Part shown: positions 1 to 7,050 of the stretch, one piece after another
How positions within the stretch are numbered: the stretch's first letter is position 1
Layout of the letters: the number at the start of each line of letters is the position of its first letter
Assembly (NCBI GenBank): GCA_016290615.1
Contig: JAEEUS010000021.1
Coordinates: 1-32,367 of the forward strand
Direction: 5' to 3'
Origin: Lachnospiraceae bacterium
GTDB lineage: Bacteria; Bacillota; Clostridia; Lachnospirales; Lachnospiraceae
Length of the DNA: 32,367 nt
Notes under the pieces: model-generated
What the model was told of the DNA's origin: nothing
Database searches by the model: none
The model's input: the letters and a program-made list of their open reading frames with translations, nothing else
Position numbers and translations under genes: made by a program

Positions 1-374
1 TTTAATGCCTTCTCATCTGCTATACTGTCCGGCATCTTAAGATGGAGTCCGCCTATTACTTCAGCGCCATAGCATTGCAAAAGACGTCCGAGCATCCCTG
101 ATCCGTCACCACTGAAAAGACCCATCGTTGCGATTATAAAAACCTTCTTGTTCTTCCACAGTTCATTATGATCTGTGATATAATCCCGCATGATCTTCGG
201 AACTGTACTAAACTGAACCGGATATGCAAATACGATAAGATCCGCCTCTGTTACTGCTGTCAAAGCTTCTGTATCCTCTATAGAATATGTTCTAGATTCG
301 TTGTCATACTCTTTACAAAATAACTCCACTGCATATTTTGAATTACCCGTCCCGCTAAAATATATACCAACCAT
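1..374 (-). CDS. EFR1-type flavodoxin/ferredoxin protein, N-terminal part (cut by window edge)
   Basis: The reading frame is open from ATG at 374 to the left edge (124 codons). The protein opens with MVGIYFSGTGNSKYA, the FMN phosphate-binding loop of the flavodoxin-like domain, followed by a DLIVFAYPVQ segment and an ATMGLFSGDG segment typical of the EFR1 family, where a flavodoxin fold precedes a 4Fe-4S ferredoxin domain. The ferredoxin part would lie outside the window, so a plain flavodoxin is also possible. The start is supported by GAGAG about 7 nt upstream; a GTG two codons earlier is an alternative. Likely role: soluble electron transfer (inference). Confidence 0.75.
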   Translation of the reverse strand, partial: MVGIYFSGTGNSKYAVELFCKEYDNESRTYSIEDTEALTAVTEADLIVFAYPVQFSTVPKIMRDYITDHNELWKNKKVFIIATMGLFSGDGSGMLGRLLQCYGAEVIGGLHLKMPDSIADEKAL

Positions 375-463
375 TTTCACACTCTCATACGCCAATAACT
401 TCCGATTTAACGCTCTATCGTTCATCCCGACAAACCTGCTAATATTTTGCAAGTGTTTTTTTG

Positions 464-492
464 ATTATTTCGTAATTTCTTATTTTTTTCAA
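464..492 (-). promoter_or_regulatory. Candidate promoter of the flavodoxin-like gene
   Basis: On the minus strand there is TTGAAA (487-492), a 17-nt spacer and AATAAT (464-469), about 90 nt upstream of the ATG at 374. The region is A/T rich, so a chance match is possible. The IS110 element ends just upstream, apparently without destroying this promoter. Confidence 0.4.
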
Positions 493-577
493 GTATTTTA
501 ACATAACAAATAAGACCAGCATTACTGACCCGGAGTGTTTTAATATCTGTTTTTTTGTAGCTGTAGATTTTTGAACC

Positions 578-1789
578 TTATTTCACGTTCTCGTTCAAAA
601 CAGCTGAAACCCTTGAATGATATATTCTTAAGAACTTATTGTAGGCTGCAAACATTGCAACACGATACTTTTTTCCTTCGGCGCGTTTTGCCAAAAAATA
701 CTCGCATACAGGATCTCCTGCGTATAATTTCTGATGCTTATTGATAGTATCCATTAATTCGAATCCTATTTTACGCATTACTCTTGATCCTCTTTTTGAC
801 ATATGCCTCTCTGTTCCTGTGAATTTTCCGGATTGATATGGTGGTGCATCAATCCCAGCAAATGCAATCAACGCCTTGGCGCTATGAAACCTTCTTGGAT
901 CTCCTATCTCTGCAATTAGTCGTGGGCCTATCGATACTCCTACGCCTTTCATATCCATTACAGTTGTGTACTCAGGCAAACACTTGGCAGTTTCATTCAT
1001 TCGGGTTAGAATATCATGGAGAGCGGCATCAACTTCTCTCAATATTTTAACCGCGTCTTGGACCATCAACTTTGTGTTCTCAGACGAAGGAAGTGTTGGG
1101 ATACTGTCTTTGGCGATAGAGTAAAGCTGGCGGGCTTCTTTTTCACTATAGCGGTATCCCTTTTTCGTCGACCATGATTCATACCTGTCACAGAATCTAT
1201 TTTCAGAATACACAGTAATCTTTTTCGCATGATAAAAATCATAGACAAAGTCGCTTTTTTTATCTTTTCCCGTAGATTTATCATAACCGTTCAGAACACC
1301 TCCGATCCCCGGCAGCGCTCTATCAATGACGCTCTCCAATACAAGGTATCTATCTTGCCTGGTTTTCATAGTTTTAAAGTATTGCATACCCAAAGTTTTT
1401 AGTTCAATTCGTTCATCACCAACAACATAATCTTGAAAAGGGCGAAACCAAAAATCTATACCATACTGAGCAATCATAAAAGCATCAATGCTATCAGTCT
1501 TTGGATTTCTTATTCCCTGGCAACGGTAACGTTTCATCTCAAGTGGATTTATAATCCTCACATCATAATCCCTCTTCTTGAGATATGTTGCTATCGGAAA
1601 ATGATAATTACCTGTGGCTTCCATAGTCACATGAATCTCGTCTTCAAAAGAATCCATCTGATCTGCAAGTTTTTTCAGATCACTTAGCGTGTGCTCATAA
1701 TCATTGGGGGACATAATCACTTCACCATACGGCTTTAAAATACAAACCGTACTTTTTCCTTTAGATACATCTACACCTACACTAATCAA
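578..1789 (-). CDS. IS110-family transposase (DEDD/serine recombinase)
   Basis: This transposase catalyses cut-and-paste-like recombination of its element. It has an N-terminal RuvC-like DEDD domain: Asp in VGVDVSKGK, Glu in VTMEATGNYHF, and Asp residues in RNPKTDSIDA. The C-terminal Tnp_IS116/IS110/IS902 domain carries DMKGVGVSIGPRLIAEIGD and the PPYQSGKFTG segment that holds the catalytic serine of the family. I place the start at TTG 1789 (403 aa, beginning ISVGVDVSKGK) because AGGAGG at 1798-1803 is 8 nt upstream. The longer frame from GTG 1864 adds 25 residues unlike the family and would run through the non-coding left end. No frameshift or internal stop is seen. Confidence 0.93.
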   Translation of the reverse strand: MISVGVDVSKGKSTVCILKPYGEVIMSPNDYEHTLSDLKKLADQMDSFEDEIHVTMEATGNYHFPIATYLKKRDYDVRIINPLEMKRYRCQGIRNPKTDSIDAFMIAQYGIDFWFRPFQDYVVGDERIELKTLGMQYFKTMKTRQDRYLVLESVIDRALPGIGGVLNGYDKSTGKDKKSDFVYDFYHAKKITVYSENRFCDRYESWSTKKGYRYSEKEARQLYSIAKDSIPTLPSSENTKLMVQDAVKILREVDAALHDILTRMNETAKCLPEYTTVMDMKGVGVSIGPRLIAEIGDPRRFHSAKALIAFAGIDAPPYQSGKFTGTERHMSKRGSRVMRKIGFELMDTINKHQKLYAGDPVCEYFLAKRAEGKKYRVAMFAAYNKFLRIYHSRVSAVLNENVK

Positions 1790-1995
1790 TAATCTTACCT
1801 CCTTTATGTTTTTCATAGCTGGCGACCATCCACACTTATTGAAACTCATTTTCGTTGGTGACACGTGATCCTGTAATTTTCAGGTCACAACCTGCTTAAC
1901 CGAATACATACAATAAGGGGACGGCTGACTGTTTGTCGGACGGGATCACTTATTGTGTCCCAACTAGAATTACGTCAGGCCGCTATCCCCTTAAT
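1790..1995 (-). ncRNA. Candidate bridge RNA region of the IS110 element
   Basis: About 200 nt without a convincing gene lie between the transposase ribosome binding site and the upstream terminator. On the minus strand this stretch can form a long imperfect pairing between arms at 1974-1992 and 1915-1929 (both built from CTGAC and AAGGGGA blocks). It can also form a hairpin GGGACAC-AATAA-GTGATCCC at 1942-1961 and a second hairpin GTGACCTG-loop-CAGGATCAC at 1865-1888. IS110-group elements are known to encode a structured bridge RNA upstream of the transposase with target- and donor-binding loops. Location, size and folding fit, but transcription and guide assignment are inferred. Confidence 0.5.
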
Positions 1996-1997
1996 TA

Positions 1998-2040
1998 TAA
2001 AAAATAAGTGCAGATGTATCACTTACATCTACACTTATAT
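1998..2040 (-). terminator. Rho-independent terminator of the SUKH-domain gene
   Basis: Arms ATAAGTGCAGATGTA and TACATCTACACTTAT (2004-2018 and 2024-2038) pair with one wobble around a 5-nt loop. On the minus strand they are followed by a T-rich run. The structure begins about 20 nt after the stop codon of the SUKH gene, and its T tract lies at the presumed edge of the IS110 element. Confidence 0.8.
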
Positions 2041-2059
2041 AGTACGAAATTAGAATTTG

Positions 2060-2449
2060 TCAGTCTGCAAGTTCCCCATCCATCTTAATCAAGAATTCTT
2101 CAAAGTTGTTAGAAATCGTATAATATGTATCTTCATCTGTATTACAGCTATCTATCTGACAATAGACTTTCTTTTCCGGATTGTATGCCCAAAGTACATC
2201 ATCTATACCGCCTATGACCACATACCCCGGCCAACTGTTCTGAACATCATATTCTTCGTTGATTGCTTCCAATTCTTCTATCTTGTAAAAACGACCGTAA
2301 TTGTTCTCTCCCAATGGACCCTCTCCTCCGTTATGCTTGCTTATGAACGCAAGATAGTCATCCGGAAGATTCAGCCCGTTTATTACTGAAATCACCTTTT
2401 TAGGCTTTTCATTGAAATCAAATTCTTTGAACATCTCTTTAATTTCCAT
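2060..2449 (-). CDS. SMI1/KNR4 (SUKH) family protein, probable orphan immunity protein
   Basis: A 129-residue protein with the SUKH fold signature: LNLPDDYLAFISKHNGGEG near residues 27-45, then a Tyr/Phe-rich strand, a central PGYVVIGGIDD segment and a C-terminal FEEFLIKM helix. In bacteria this family mostly acts as immunity proteins that bind and neutralise polymorphic or contact-dependent toxins. No toxin gene is adjacent, so the partner is unknown. The start ATG 2449 is preferred over an upstream TTG at 2464 because AGAGG lies 6 nt before the ATG. The gene has its own terminator and follows the GNAT gene by about 40 nt. Function is inferred from family only. Confidence 0.8.
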   Translation of the reverse strand: MEIKEMFKEFDFNEKPKKVISVINGLNLPDDYLAFISKHNGGEGPLGENNYGRFYKIEELEAINEEYDVQNSWPGYVVIGGIDDVLWAYNPEKKVYCQIDSCNTDEDTYYTISNNFEEFLIKMDGELAD

Positions 2450-2488
2450 ATAACACCTCTTCAAACTCCGATTTATGCATTAGATCAT

Positions 2489-3058
2489 TTAACTTAATCG
2501 GCATTTATCCCATTCTTTCCTCAACACGGCATACTGATAGGTGTTTTCATAATGCGGCGTTCCATCAGGATTTTTAACAAAGCTGATAAACTCCCTGAAA
2601 AGTCCCTCCTGCCTCATTCCAAGTTTCTCACAAAGATGCTGACTGGCAATATTGTCATCTTCAGTATAGGCATAGATACGCCTGGCTCCCTTATCCATAA
2701 AAAGATAATCAAAGAATGCTTTCGCCGCCTCATACGCATACCCTTTTTTGTGATAATCCTTATTTAACATCCAGCAAGGACTGAAAGTATCCATTTGCGA
2801 ATCAGCGCCATGTTCATCTGCCGGCTCCGGATATGCGTTTATCTCTCCGATCACTTTTCCGCAGTCTTTAAGCACTATGGCAAAATAATACTCCGTTTCC
2901 GATGATCTCTTTAATACTTCTTTTCTTGCTTCTTTAATGGAATTCAGCTTCATGTCAATAAAACAGTTCACAGCCGGTTCTTTCAAGTATTCAAATACAT
3001 CCTCTTCATCACCCTCCTTAAAGGGACGAAGGATCAGTCTCTCTGTCTCAATTATCAT
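2489..3058 (-). CDS. GNAT family N-acetyltransferase (RimJ/RimL-like)
   Basis: A 189-residue acetyltransferase of the RimJ/RimL type. It begins IETERLILRPFKEGD, the usual first strand. It contains the acetyl-CoA-binding region around LNKDYHKKGYAYEAAKAFFDYLF (residues about 98-121) and ends with the DNIASQHLCEKLGMRQEG motif that closes the fold. The substrate is unknown; relatives acetylate ribosomal protein N-termini, antibiotics or small amines. The pyrophosphate-binding loop is KKGYAYEA rather than the common QRGxGxG, which is within family variation. An AGGA-type ribosome binding site precedes ATG 3058. Confidence 0.85.
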   Translation of the reverse strand: MIIETERLILRPFKEGDEEDVFEYLKEPAVNCFIDMKLNSIKEARKEVLKRSSETEYYFAIVLKDCGKVIGEINAYPEPADEHGADSQMDTFSPCWMLNKDYHKKGYAYEAAKAFFDYLFMDKGARRIYAYTEDDNIASQHLCEKLGMRQEGLFREFISFVKNPDGTPHYENTYQYAVLRKEWDKCRLS

Positions 3059-3103
3059 TTTTCCTGTCCTTATTAAATACCAATTCTGAAATTTCTATCA
3101 TCC

Positions 3104-3760
3104 CTATTTCAAATGCCACATTTCTCCATTTGGCATCTGCATCACATCACCGGAAAGAATCTCTATTACATTTCCTTTAAGATCCCTGACTATAGTCTCC
3201 TCCCAATACTTATAATCCGCGCCTTCACCTTCTTCAAACCATCTGTTAAAGAACAGCCTATCGCCATCCCGTAGAAAGAAGGAATCATGATCTTCTATTA
3301 AAAGGCTTATCTTCTGCGGCCAAACGATCTCAAATTCACTACCGCGCTGTCTCGAGAGTGTAAGCGGTCTGATATGCAGCTGCAGATTGTAGCAATCCTT
3401 CACCGCCGTGAGAGGAAGCTGTGTATGAATACTTACCTGATGATCATTGCAGTCAAACCTTACTATCCTGATCGATCCATTCGAAAAATCCACATCGAGC
3501 ATATAAATACCGCCATCAAAGAATACCGGTTTTTCACTGTAATGCCCTTCTGTTTTCACAACCGGAAAGAAAACCTCTCCATCCGGATAGTGGACAAGGC
3601 AAAGCTTTCTTCCTTTTACGTTATTACCCTCGTTAAAAAGCTCTTCTGCCTCATAAAGATCGCCGTGTTCATAATCCATGCCAAAATACCACTCGCTTGT
3701 GGCTCCGTATACAGGCTCAATATATGTAATCCCGTTAGTTTCTATTATCTTCATATTCAT
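3104..3760 (-). CDS. Unrecognised 218-aa protein
   Basis: I do not recognise this family. The protein is soluble-looking, with no signal peptide or membrane segment. It is rich in aromatic and acidic residues in alternating beta-strand-like stretches: EWYFGMDYEHGDLYEAEELF near the start, a central PVFFDGGIYMLDVDFSNGSIRIVRF stretch, and near the end ILSGDVMQMPNGEMWHLK. The pattern suggests a beta-rich protein. It starts 6 nt after the rhodanese stop codon and so is probably translated from the same mRNA, but a functional link is not evident. A second ATG two codons downstream is an alternative start. Confidence 0.7.
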   Translation of the reverse strand: MNMKIIETNGITYIEPVYGATSEWYFGMDYEHGDLYEAEELFNEGNNVKGRKLCLVHYPDGEVFFPVVKTEGHYSEKPVFFDGGIYMLDVDFSNGSIRIVRFDCNDHQVSIHTQLPLTAVKDCYNLQLHIRPLTLSRQRGSEFEIVWPQKISLLIEDHDSFFLRDGDRLFFNRWFEEGEGADYKYWEETIVRDLKGNVIEILSGDVMQMPNGEMWHLK

Positions 3761-3766
3761 AGATCG

Positions 3767-4261
3767 TCACTTCTCTATCTCTCCATCCCAGTCCTGGATA
3801 CCGCCAAACTCATATATATTCGTATAGCCAAGTGCAGCAAGTTTTGCGGATGCCTCTTTACTCCTTCGTCCGCTTCTGCAGTATACATAGATTACCTGAT
3901 CAAGATCAGATAGCTGTGCGGGCTGATCTGCCCCGATATCTTCGTTTGCCACATTGATCGCTCCTGGGATATGCCCTTCAGCAAATTCATCTGCTCTGCG
4001 CACATCCAAGATGATGTAATTGCCAGGCGTCTCAAATGCTTCCTTTGCTTCTTCCATATTAATGGAGACGTACTTTGCTTGTTTGCTATTATCCGAAACC
4101 TTTCCCGCCAGGAACACAGAAGTCGGTCCATCCGCACCACCAATGATCTGAACTGTGTGATTTTCTTTATCTGCATCTATAAAGCGCTTTCCTATCAGAA
4201 CACCGGCAACTACGACTCCGATAGTCATCCCTGCAATAATTAGCTTCGTGCTTGTTTTCAT
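3767..4261 (-). CDS. Membrane-anchored rhodanese with an IGGADGPT motif
   Basis: A 164-residue single-domain rhodanese (sulfurtransferase-like) with an N-terminal membrane anchor at about residues 7-24, so the domain probably faces outward. The rhodanese domain spans about residues 65-162: YIILDVRRADEFAEGHIPGA, then the active-site loop YCRSGRRS with Cys128, then the closing GGIQDWDGE. Between anchor and domain, at residues 39-54, is IIGGADGPTSVFLAGK, which resembles the conserved motif of the beta subunit of sodium-pumping decarboxylases (OadB/GcdB type). That motif is unexpected here and its role is unknown. The gene leads the leftward run 4261-3104. AGGAG lies about 10 nt before the ATG. 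Confidence 0.85.
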   Translation of the reverse strand: MKTSTKLIIAGMTIGVVVAGVLIGKRFIDADKENHTVQIIGGADGPTSVFLAGKVSDNSKQAKYVSINMEEAKEAFETPGNYIILDVRRADEFAEGHIPGAINVANEDIGADQPAQLSDLDQVIYVYCRSGRRSKEASAKLAALGYTNIYEFGGIQDWDGEIEK

Positions 4262-4367
4262 ATCTATTCAACTCCTGTCTCATCTTTTTGTACAGTCAAC
4301 CATTTTCTTTATTAAACTGATATATCTTAACCGATCATTTAGAGCATTTATAAAATTTTATGATCTG

Positions 4368-4397
4368 ATTATACCGTAATATAGCGCTGATTGTCTG
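4368..4397 (-). promoter_or_regulatory. Candidate promoter for the rhodanese operon
   Basis: On the minus strand TATAAT (4368-4373) is preceded by an 18-nt spacer and CAGACA (4392-4397), about 110 nt upstream of the rhodanese ATG. The -10 is perfect and the -35 matches consensus at four positions. Confidence 0.5.
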
Positions 4398-4532
4398 TAT
4401 GTTTCTTTCATAACTATATAGTTTCTAAATACATGTCATCAATCCTGTCAGCTCACCTTTTCATTACCATCTCATCGATCAGATCACCCGATCACAAATT
4501 TCACACTACATATATCACTAGCAATTAAGAAT

Positions 4533-4541
4533 TGATATAAT
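4533..4541 (+). promoter_or_regulatory. Extended -10 promoter upstream of the AraC-type regulator
   Basis: TGATATAAT is a perfect extended -10 element (TG-N-TATAAT). No good -35 lies 17 nt upstream, which is common for extended -10 promoters. Transcription would start near 4548, giving a long leader before the regulator ATG at 4681. Confidence 0.5.
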
Positions 4542-4680
4542 AATGTAAGTAAAGCACTGCCTTGTGAGTCAAAAGATCGTTTTATCCTGTTTTGATATAC
4601 ACAGGTAGATTGTTAATATATCCATGCTATCATCAGCAAAGTTTCTCATAAAAACGGATCAAAGGAAATGAAGCGAAAAA

Positions 4681-5670
4681 ATGGAACTGTTAACTAAAAG
4701 CAAAAGAAAAGGAATGAACTGTTCTATAGATGTATTCTATGAACAGTCAGAAGGTTTTTCAAAACATCTCAACGACAAGACATGCTATAAGATCATATTG
4801 ATCAACTCCGGATCATTCGTTGTAGAGGATAACGGGAAATATCTGGCGATATCAACACCAGCTGCTATCCTAATAAACGAAAAGTCGGATTTTAATATCA
4901 TATCCGAAGAGAATGTCAAATGCAGGACGCTCTTTTTCAGACCGACGATAATCCGTGAAGAATTCACTATCGAAGCCATCAACGCTCACATATACGATAA
5001 ATTTCTGACCGCCTCAAAAGACACTGGACCTCTCGACCGCCAAAAGGTGGAACAGCTTATAACAGGTGACATACAGTTCGAAGACTGCTTTTCAAATCAG
5101 ATGATATATCAGGATGCACTTTATTTTGTTGAACTCTTCTCGACCGGCAGGGATATTGTGTACTATTCACTTACAAAGCAGGAATATGATACTGTGCTGA
5201 GACACTTTTTAAGTATTGAATACGAAATAAATGAACAGCCTGATAATTTCTGGATCCTGAGAACGCGCTTTTTCATTCAATCCATACTTTTTATGGCTAC
5301 AGCAGACTTCTATAGGAATTTCAGGCAATCTGATATATACAATGATCCTCTCGTTGCAAGAGTTACCAGATACTTCTGGGAGCATATCGATGAGGATATA
5401 ACACTGGACAGTATCCTAAAACTGTTTTCCATTAATAAGAATTCTTTAAATGATGCCTTTAACAAAGAAGTCAACATGTCATGCATGGCTTATCTGGAGC
5501 AATTGAGGATCAATTTAGCAAAAAGCGAGCTTCAGTATGGAAAGCATACGATCAGTGAGATAAGTGTAGGTGTCGGATACAGTGATACCAATTATTTTTC
5601 AAAAGTATTTAAAAAACATACAGGCATGACACCTTCGGAATATCTGAAACAGATGAGAGGTCTATGCTGA
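4681..5670 (+). CDS. AraC family transcriptional regulator
   Basis: A 329-residue regulator. The N-terminal 100 residues form a cupin-like sensory region (YKIILINSGSFVVEDNGKYL, then STPAAILINEKSDF). The middle is helical. The C-terminal 100 residues are the double helix-turn-helix: DITLDSILKLFSINKNSLN, then ISEISVGVGYSDTNYFSKVF and the closing HTGMTPSEYLKQM. It probably controls its neighbour, the PEBP-domain lipoprotein that starts 76 nt downstream without an intervening terminator. The ligand is unknown. The ribosome binding site is poor: AAAGGA is 14 nt before the ATG, and a nearer ATG at 4668 is out of frame. Confidence 0.88.
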   Translation: MELLTKSKRKGMNCSIDVFYEQSEGFSKHLNDKTCYKIILINSGSFVVEDNGKYLAISTPAAILINEKSDFNIISEENVKCRTLFFRPTIIREEFTIEAINAHIYDKFLTASKDTGPLDRQKVEQLITGDIQFEDCFSNQMIYQDALYFVELFSTGRDIVYYSLTKQEYDTVLRHFLSIEYEINEQPDNFWILRTRFFIQSILFMATADFYRNFRQSDIYNDPLVARVTRYFWEHIDEDITLDSILKLFSINKNSLNDAFNKEVNMSCMAYLEQLRINLAKSELQYGKHTISEISVGVGYSDTNYFSKVFKKHTGMTPSEYLKQMRGLC

Positions 5671-5746
5671 TTTTTCTATTTTTCGTGCTCATATTTCTAA
5701 CTGTAAAGGATATGGTCATATATGCTTATCTTTAGGAGGATGAAAT

Positions 5747-6871
5747 ATGAGAAAAAGATTAATTCTGATTGCTTTTACAATAATGGCTGTTTTGTTCACC
5801 GGATGTTCAAAAGAGAATGTACCGTCCGAAGGTGATGTTAAAACTGAGACTAAGACCGTAACTGTAGAAAAAGGAATGATCCCGCAGGTTATAGAAAAAA
5901 ACGTAACCTATGTATACAAGGATGGAAACTGGCAGGAAACGGATTCAGCTATAACCTCCTGGAAATGGGCAGACGATTTCATTATCCAGGATACGGTATG
6001 GATAAGCAAAACAAATGATGCAGCCACACTGTATTCAGATCTTGGCCTGTCCTTTAAAGGAAGACCTGCAGTAGCATATACCCACTTTAAATGCGACCAG
6101 AGAGAAACAGGGTCATCAATAGGTGAAACCGAAGACAAAACTCCGAAGATGGATATAACTATAAGTATCAGCTGTGATATCATTTTTGAGTGTAACGGCG
6201 AAAAGTTCTATCTGGAGGGTGTGAAGGTATTAGGCGGAGAATGCTTCATGGATGGAACATGCAACATGATGGTCGATACAGGAGACGGTCATATTGGTAC
6301 CATTTATGTTCCCGCCGATGTCAAGAAGGGACAGTGGAGCGATTTCAGGAATGCAATGCCATCAAGTGAAGATGCACTCATGATGGAATCTAGCACCTTT
6401 ATCAAAAAGACCATATTTGATGACCAGTTATCTTTGAGAGTAACATCAACAGATTTAAACGACGGAGTATGGGACGATAAGATAACAAATACCAAATACG
6501 GTCAAGACCTATCTCCCGAACTTACGTGGGATTCGGTTGAAGGTGCAAGCAGCTACGTAGTGATAATGATAGACGGAGCATGGCTTCACATGGATGTATT
6601 CACTGACAAGACCCATCTTGATGCAGGAGCGATAAAAAGAGGTTCCAGAGGCGATCAATATGTAGGGCCATATCCTCCAAACGGTACACATACATACTCT
6701 GTCTTTGTATTTGCACTCAAAGATGAGTCCGGAAAAGTAAAGCTTTCATTTGATGCGGGCGGAAACAGCATCGATCAGATATACACTTCTTTAAATGTTG
6801 ATAAGAACGGTAATTCAGGAAATGTTATAGCTGTCGGCAGACTCGACGGAAATTATACTCATAAGGATTAG
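5747..6871 (+). CDS. Lipoprotein with C-terminal PEBP (YbhB/YbcL-like) domain
   Basis: A 374-residue surface lipoprotein: signal peptide residues 1-19, lipobox LFTGC with Cys20. The N-terminal 210 residues are unassigned beta-rich sequence. From about residue 225 the sequence matches the phosphatidylethanolamine-binding (Raf kinase inhibitor-like) family: LSLRVTSTDLNDGVW, then LSPELTWDSVEGASSYVVIMID, a His in AWLHMDV, and the GPYPPNGTHTYSVFVFALKD signature. The family binds small anionic or lipid-like ligands; the bacterial role is unclear. The domain departs from the usual DPDAP motif (ID-G-AW instead). A strong AGGAGG lies 7 nt before the ATG, and a terminator follows at 6898. Confidence 0.78.
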   Translation: MRKRLILIAFTIMAVLFTGCSKENVPSEGDVKTETKTVTVEKGMIPQVIEKNVTYVYKDGNWQETDSAITSWKWADDFIIQDTVWISKTNDAATLYSDLGLSFKGRPAVAYTHFKCDQRETGSSIGETEDKTPKMDITISISCDIIFECNGEKFYLEGVKVLGGECFMDGTCNMMVDTGDGHIGTIYVPADVKKGQWSDFRNAMPSSEDALMMESSTFIKKTIFDDQLSLRVTSTDLNDGVWDDKITNTKYGQDLSPELTWDSVEGASSYVVIMIDGAWLHMDVFTDKTHLDAGAIKRGSRGDQYVGPYPPNGTHTYSVFVFALKDESGKVKLSFDAGGNSIDQIYTSLNVDKNGNSGNVIAVGRLDGNYTHKD

Positions 6872-6897
6872 CACAAACAATTACATACTCATGTTTT

Positions 6898-6944
6898 AAA
6901 AAGCCGCGAATTCAAGTTTATCCGAGTTTGCTGCTTTTTATTTT
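6898..6944 (+). terminator. Rho-independent terminator after the PEBP lipoprotein
   Basis: Arms AAAAAGCCGCGAATTC (6898-6913) and GAGTTTGCTGCTTTTT (6924-6939) pair over about 16 bp with G-U wobbles and one mismatch around a 10-nt loop, and a T-rich tail follows. It separates the regulator/lipoprotein unit from the O-acylation cassette. Confidence 0.8.
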
Positions 6945-6967
6945 GTTATCCCATATATTGCCAATGA

Positions 6968-6976
6968 TGTTATAAT
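6968..6976 (+). promoter_or_regulatory. Extended -10 promoter of the MBOAT cassette
   Basis: TGTTATAAT is a perfect extended -10 element immediately after the preceding terminator and about 80-100 nt before the MBOAT start codon. The -35 is weak. The leader contains a small GTGGTA/TACCAAC hairpin of uncertain meaning. Confidence 0.5.
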
Positions 6977-7050
6977 GTTTATATCTTTGTCCGTGGTAAG
7001 TGATGCTTAATACCAACAACGATATATACCCTGCGGTCTAAGATATTTCA

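Larger units (their letters stand above)
508..2008 (-). mobile_element. IS110-family insertion sequence (boundaries approximate)
   Basis: The element consists of one IS110-type transposase gene and a non-coding left end of about 200 nt. IS110 elements have no long terminal inverted repeats and usually make no target duplication, so the ends cannot be fixed by eye. The outer limits given are a 7-nt match, AAATAAG, at 508-514 and 2002-2008, which may be chance in A/T-rich DNA. The element sits between the terminator of the SUKH gene and the promoter of the flavodoxin-like gene and appears to disrupt no reading frame. The transposase frame is intact, so the copy may be active. Confidence 0.75.
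4262..4680. other. 419-bp divergent intergenic region
   Basis: An A/T-rich region between the leftward rhodanese gene and the rightward AraC gene. It holds the two candidate promoters listed separately. I see no convincing small ORF, RNA gene or strong hairpin in the rest. The leader of the AraC gene would be about 130 nt long and contains only a weak CCTGT/ACAGG inverted pair near 4587-4606. Confidence 0.6.

Noticed and set aside
838-1687. Open frames on the plus strand opposite the IS110 transposase
   Set aside because: They have no ribosome binding site or family resemblance and mirror the coding strand of a clear transposase.
1790-1864. N-terminal extension of the transposase from GTG 1864
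   Set aside because: The 25 added residues are unlike the family, and a strong AGGAGG sits 8 nt before the internal TTG at 1789.
6977-7050. Riboswitch in the leader of the MBOAT cassette
   Set aside because: There is only one small hairpin (GTGGTA/TACCAAC); no recognisable riboswitch class motif was seen.
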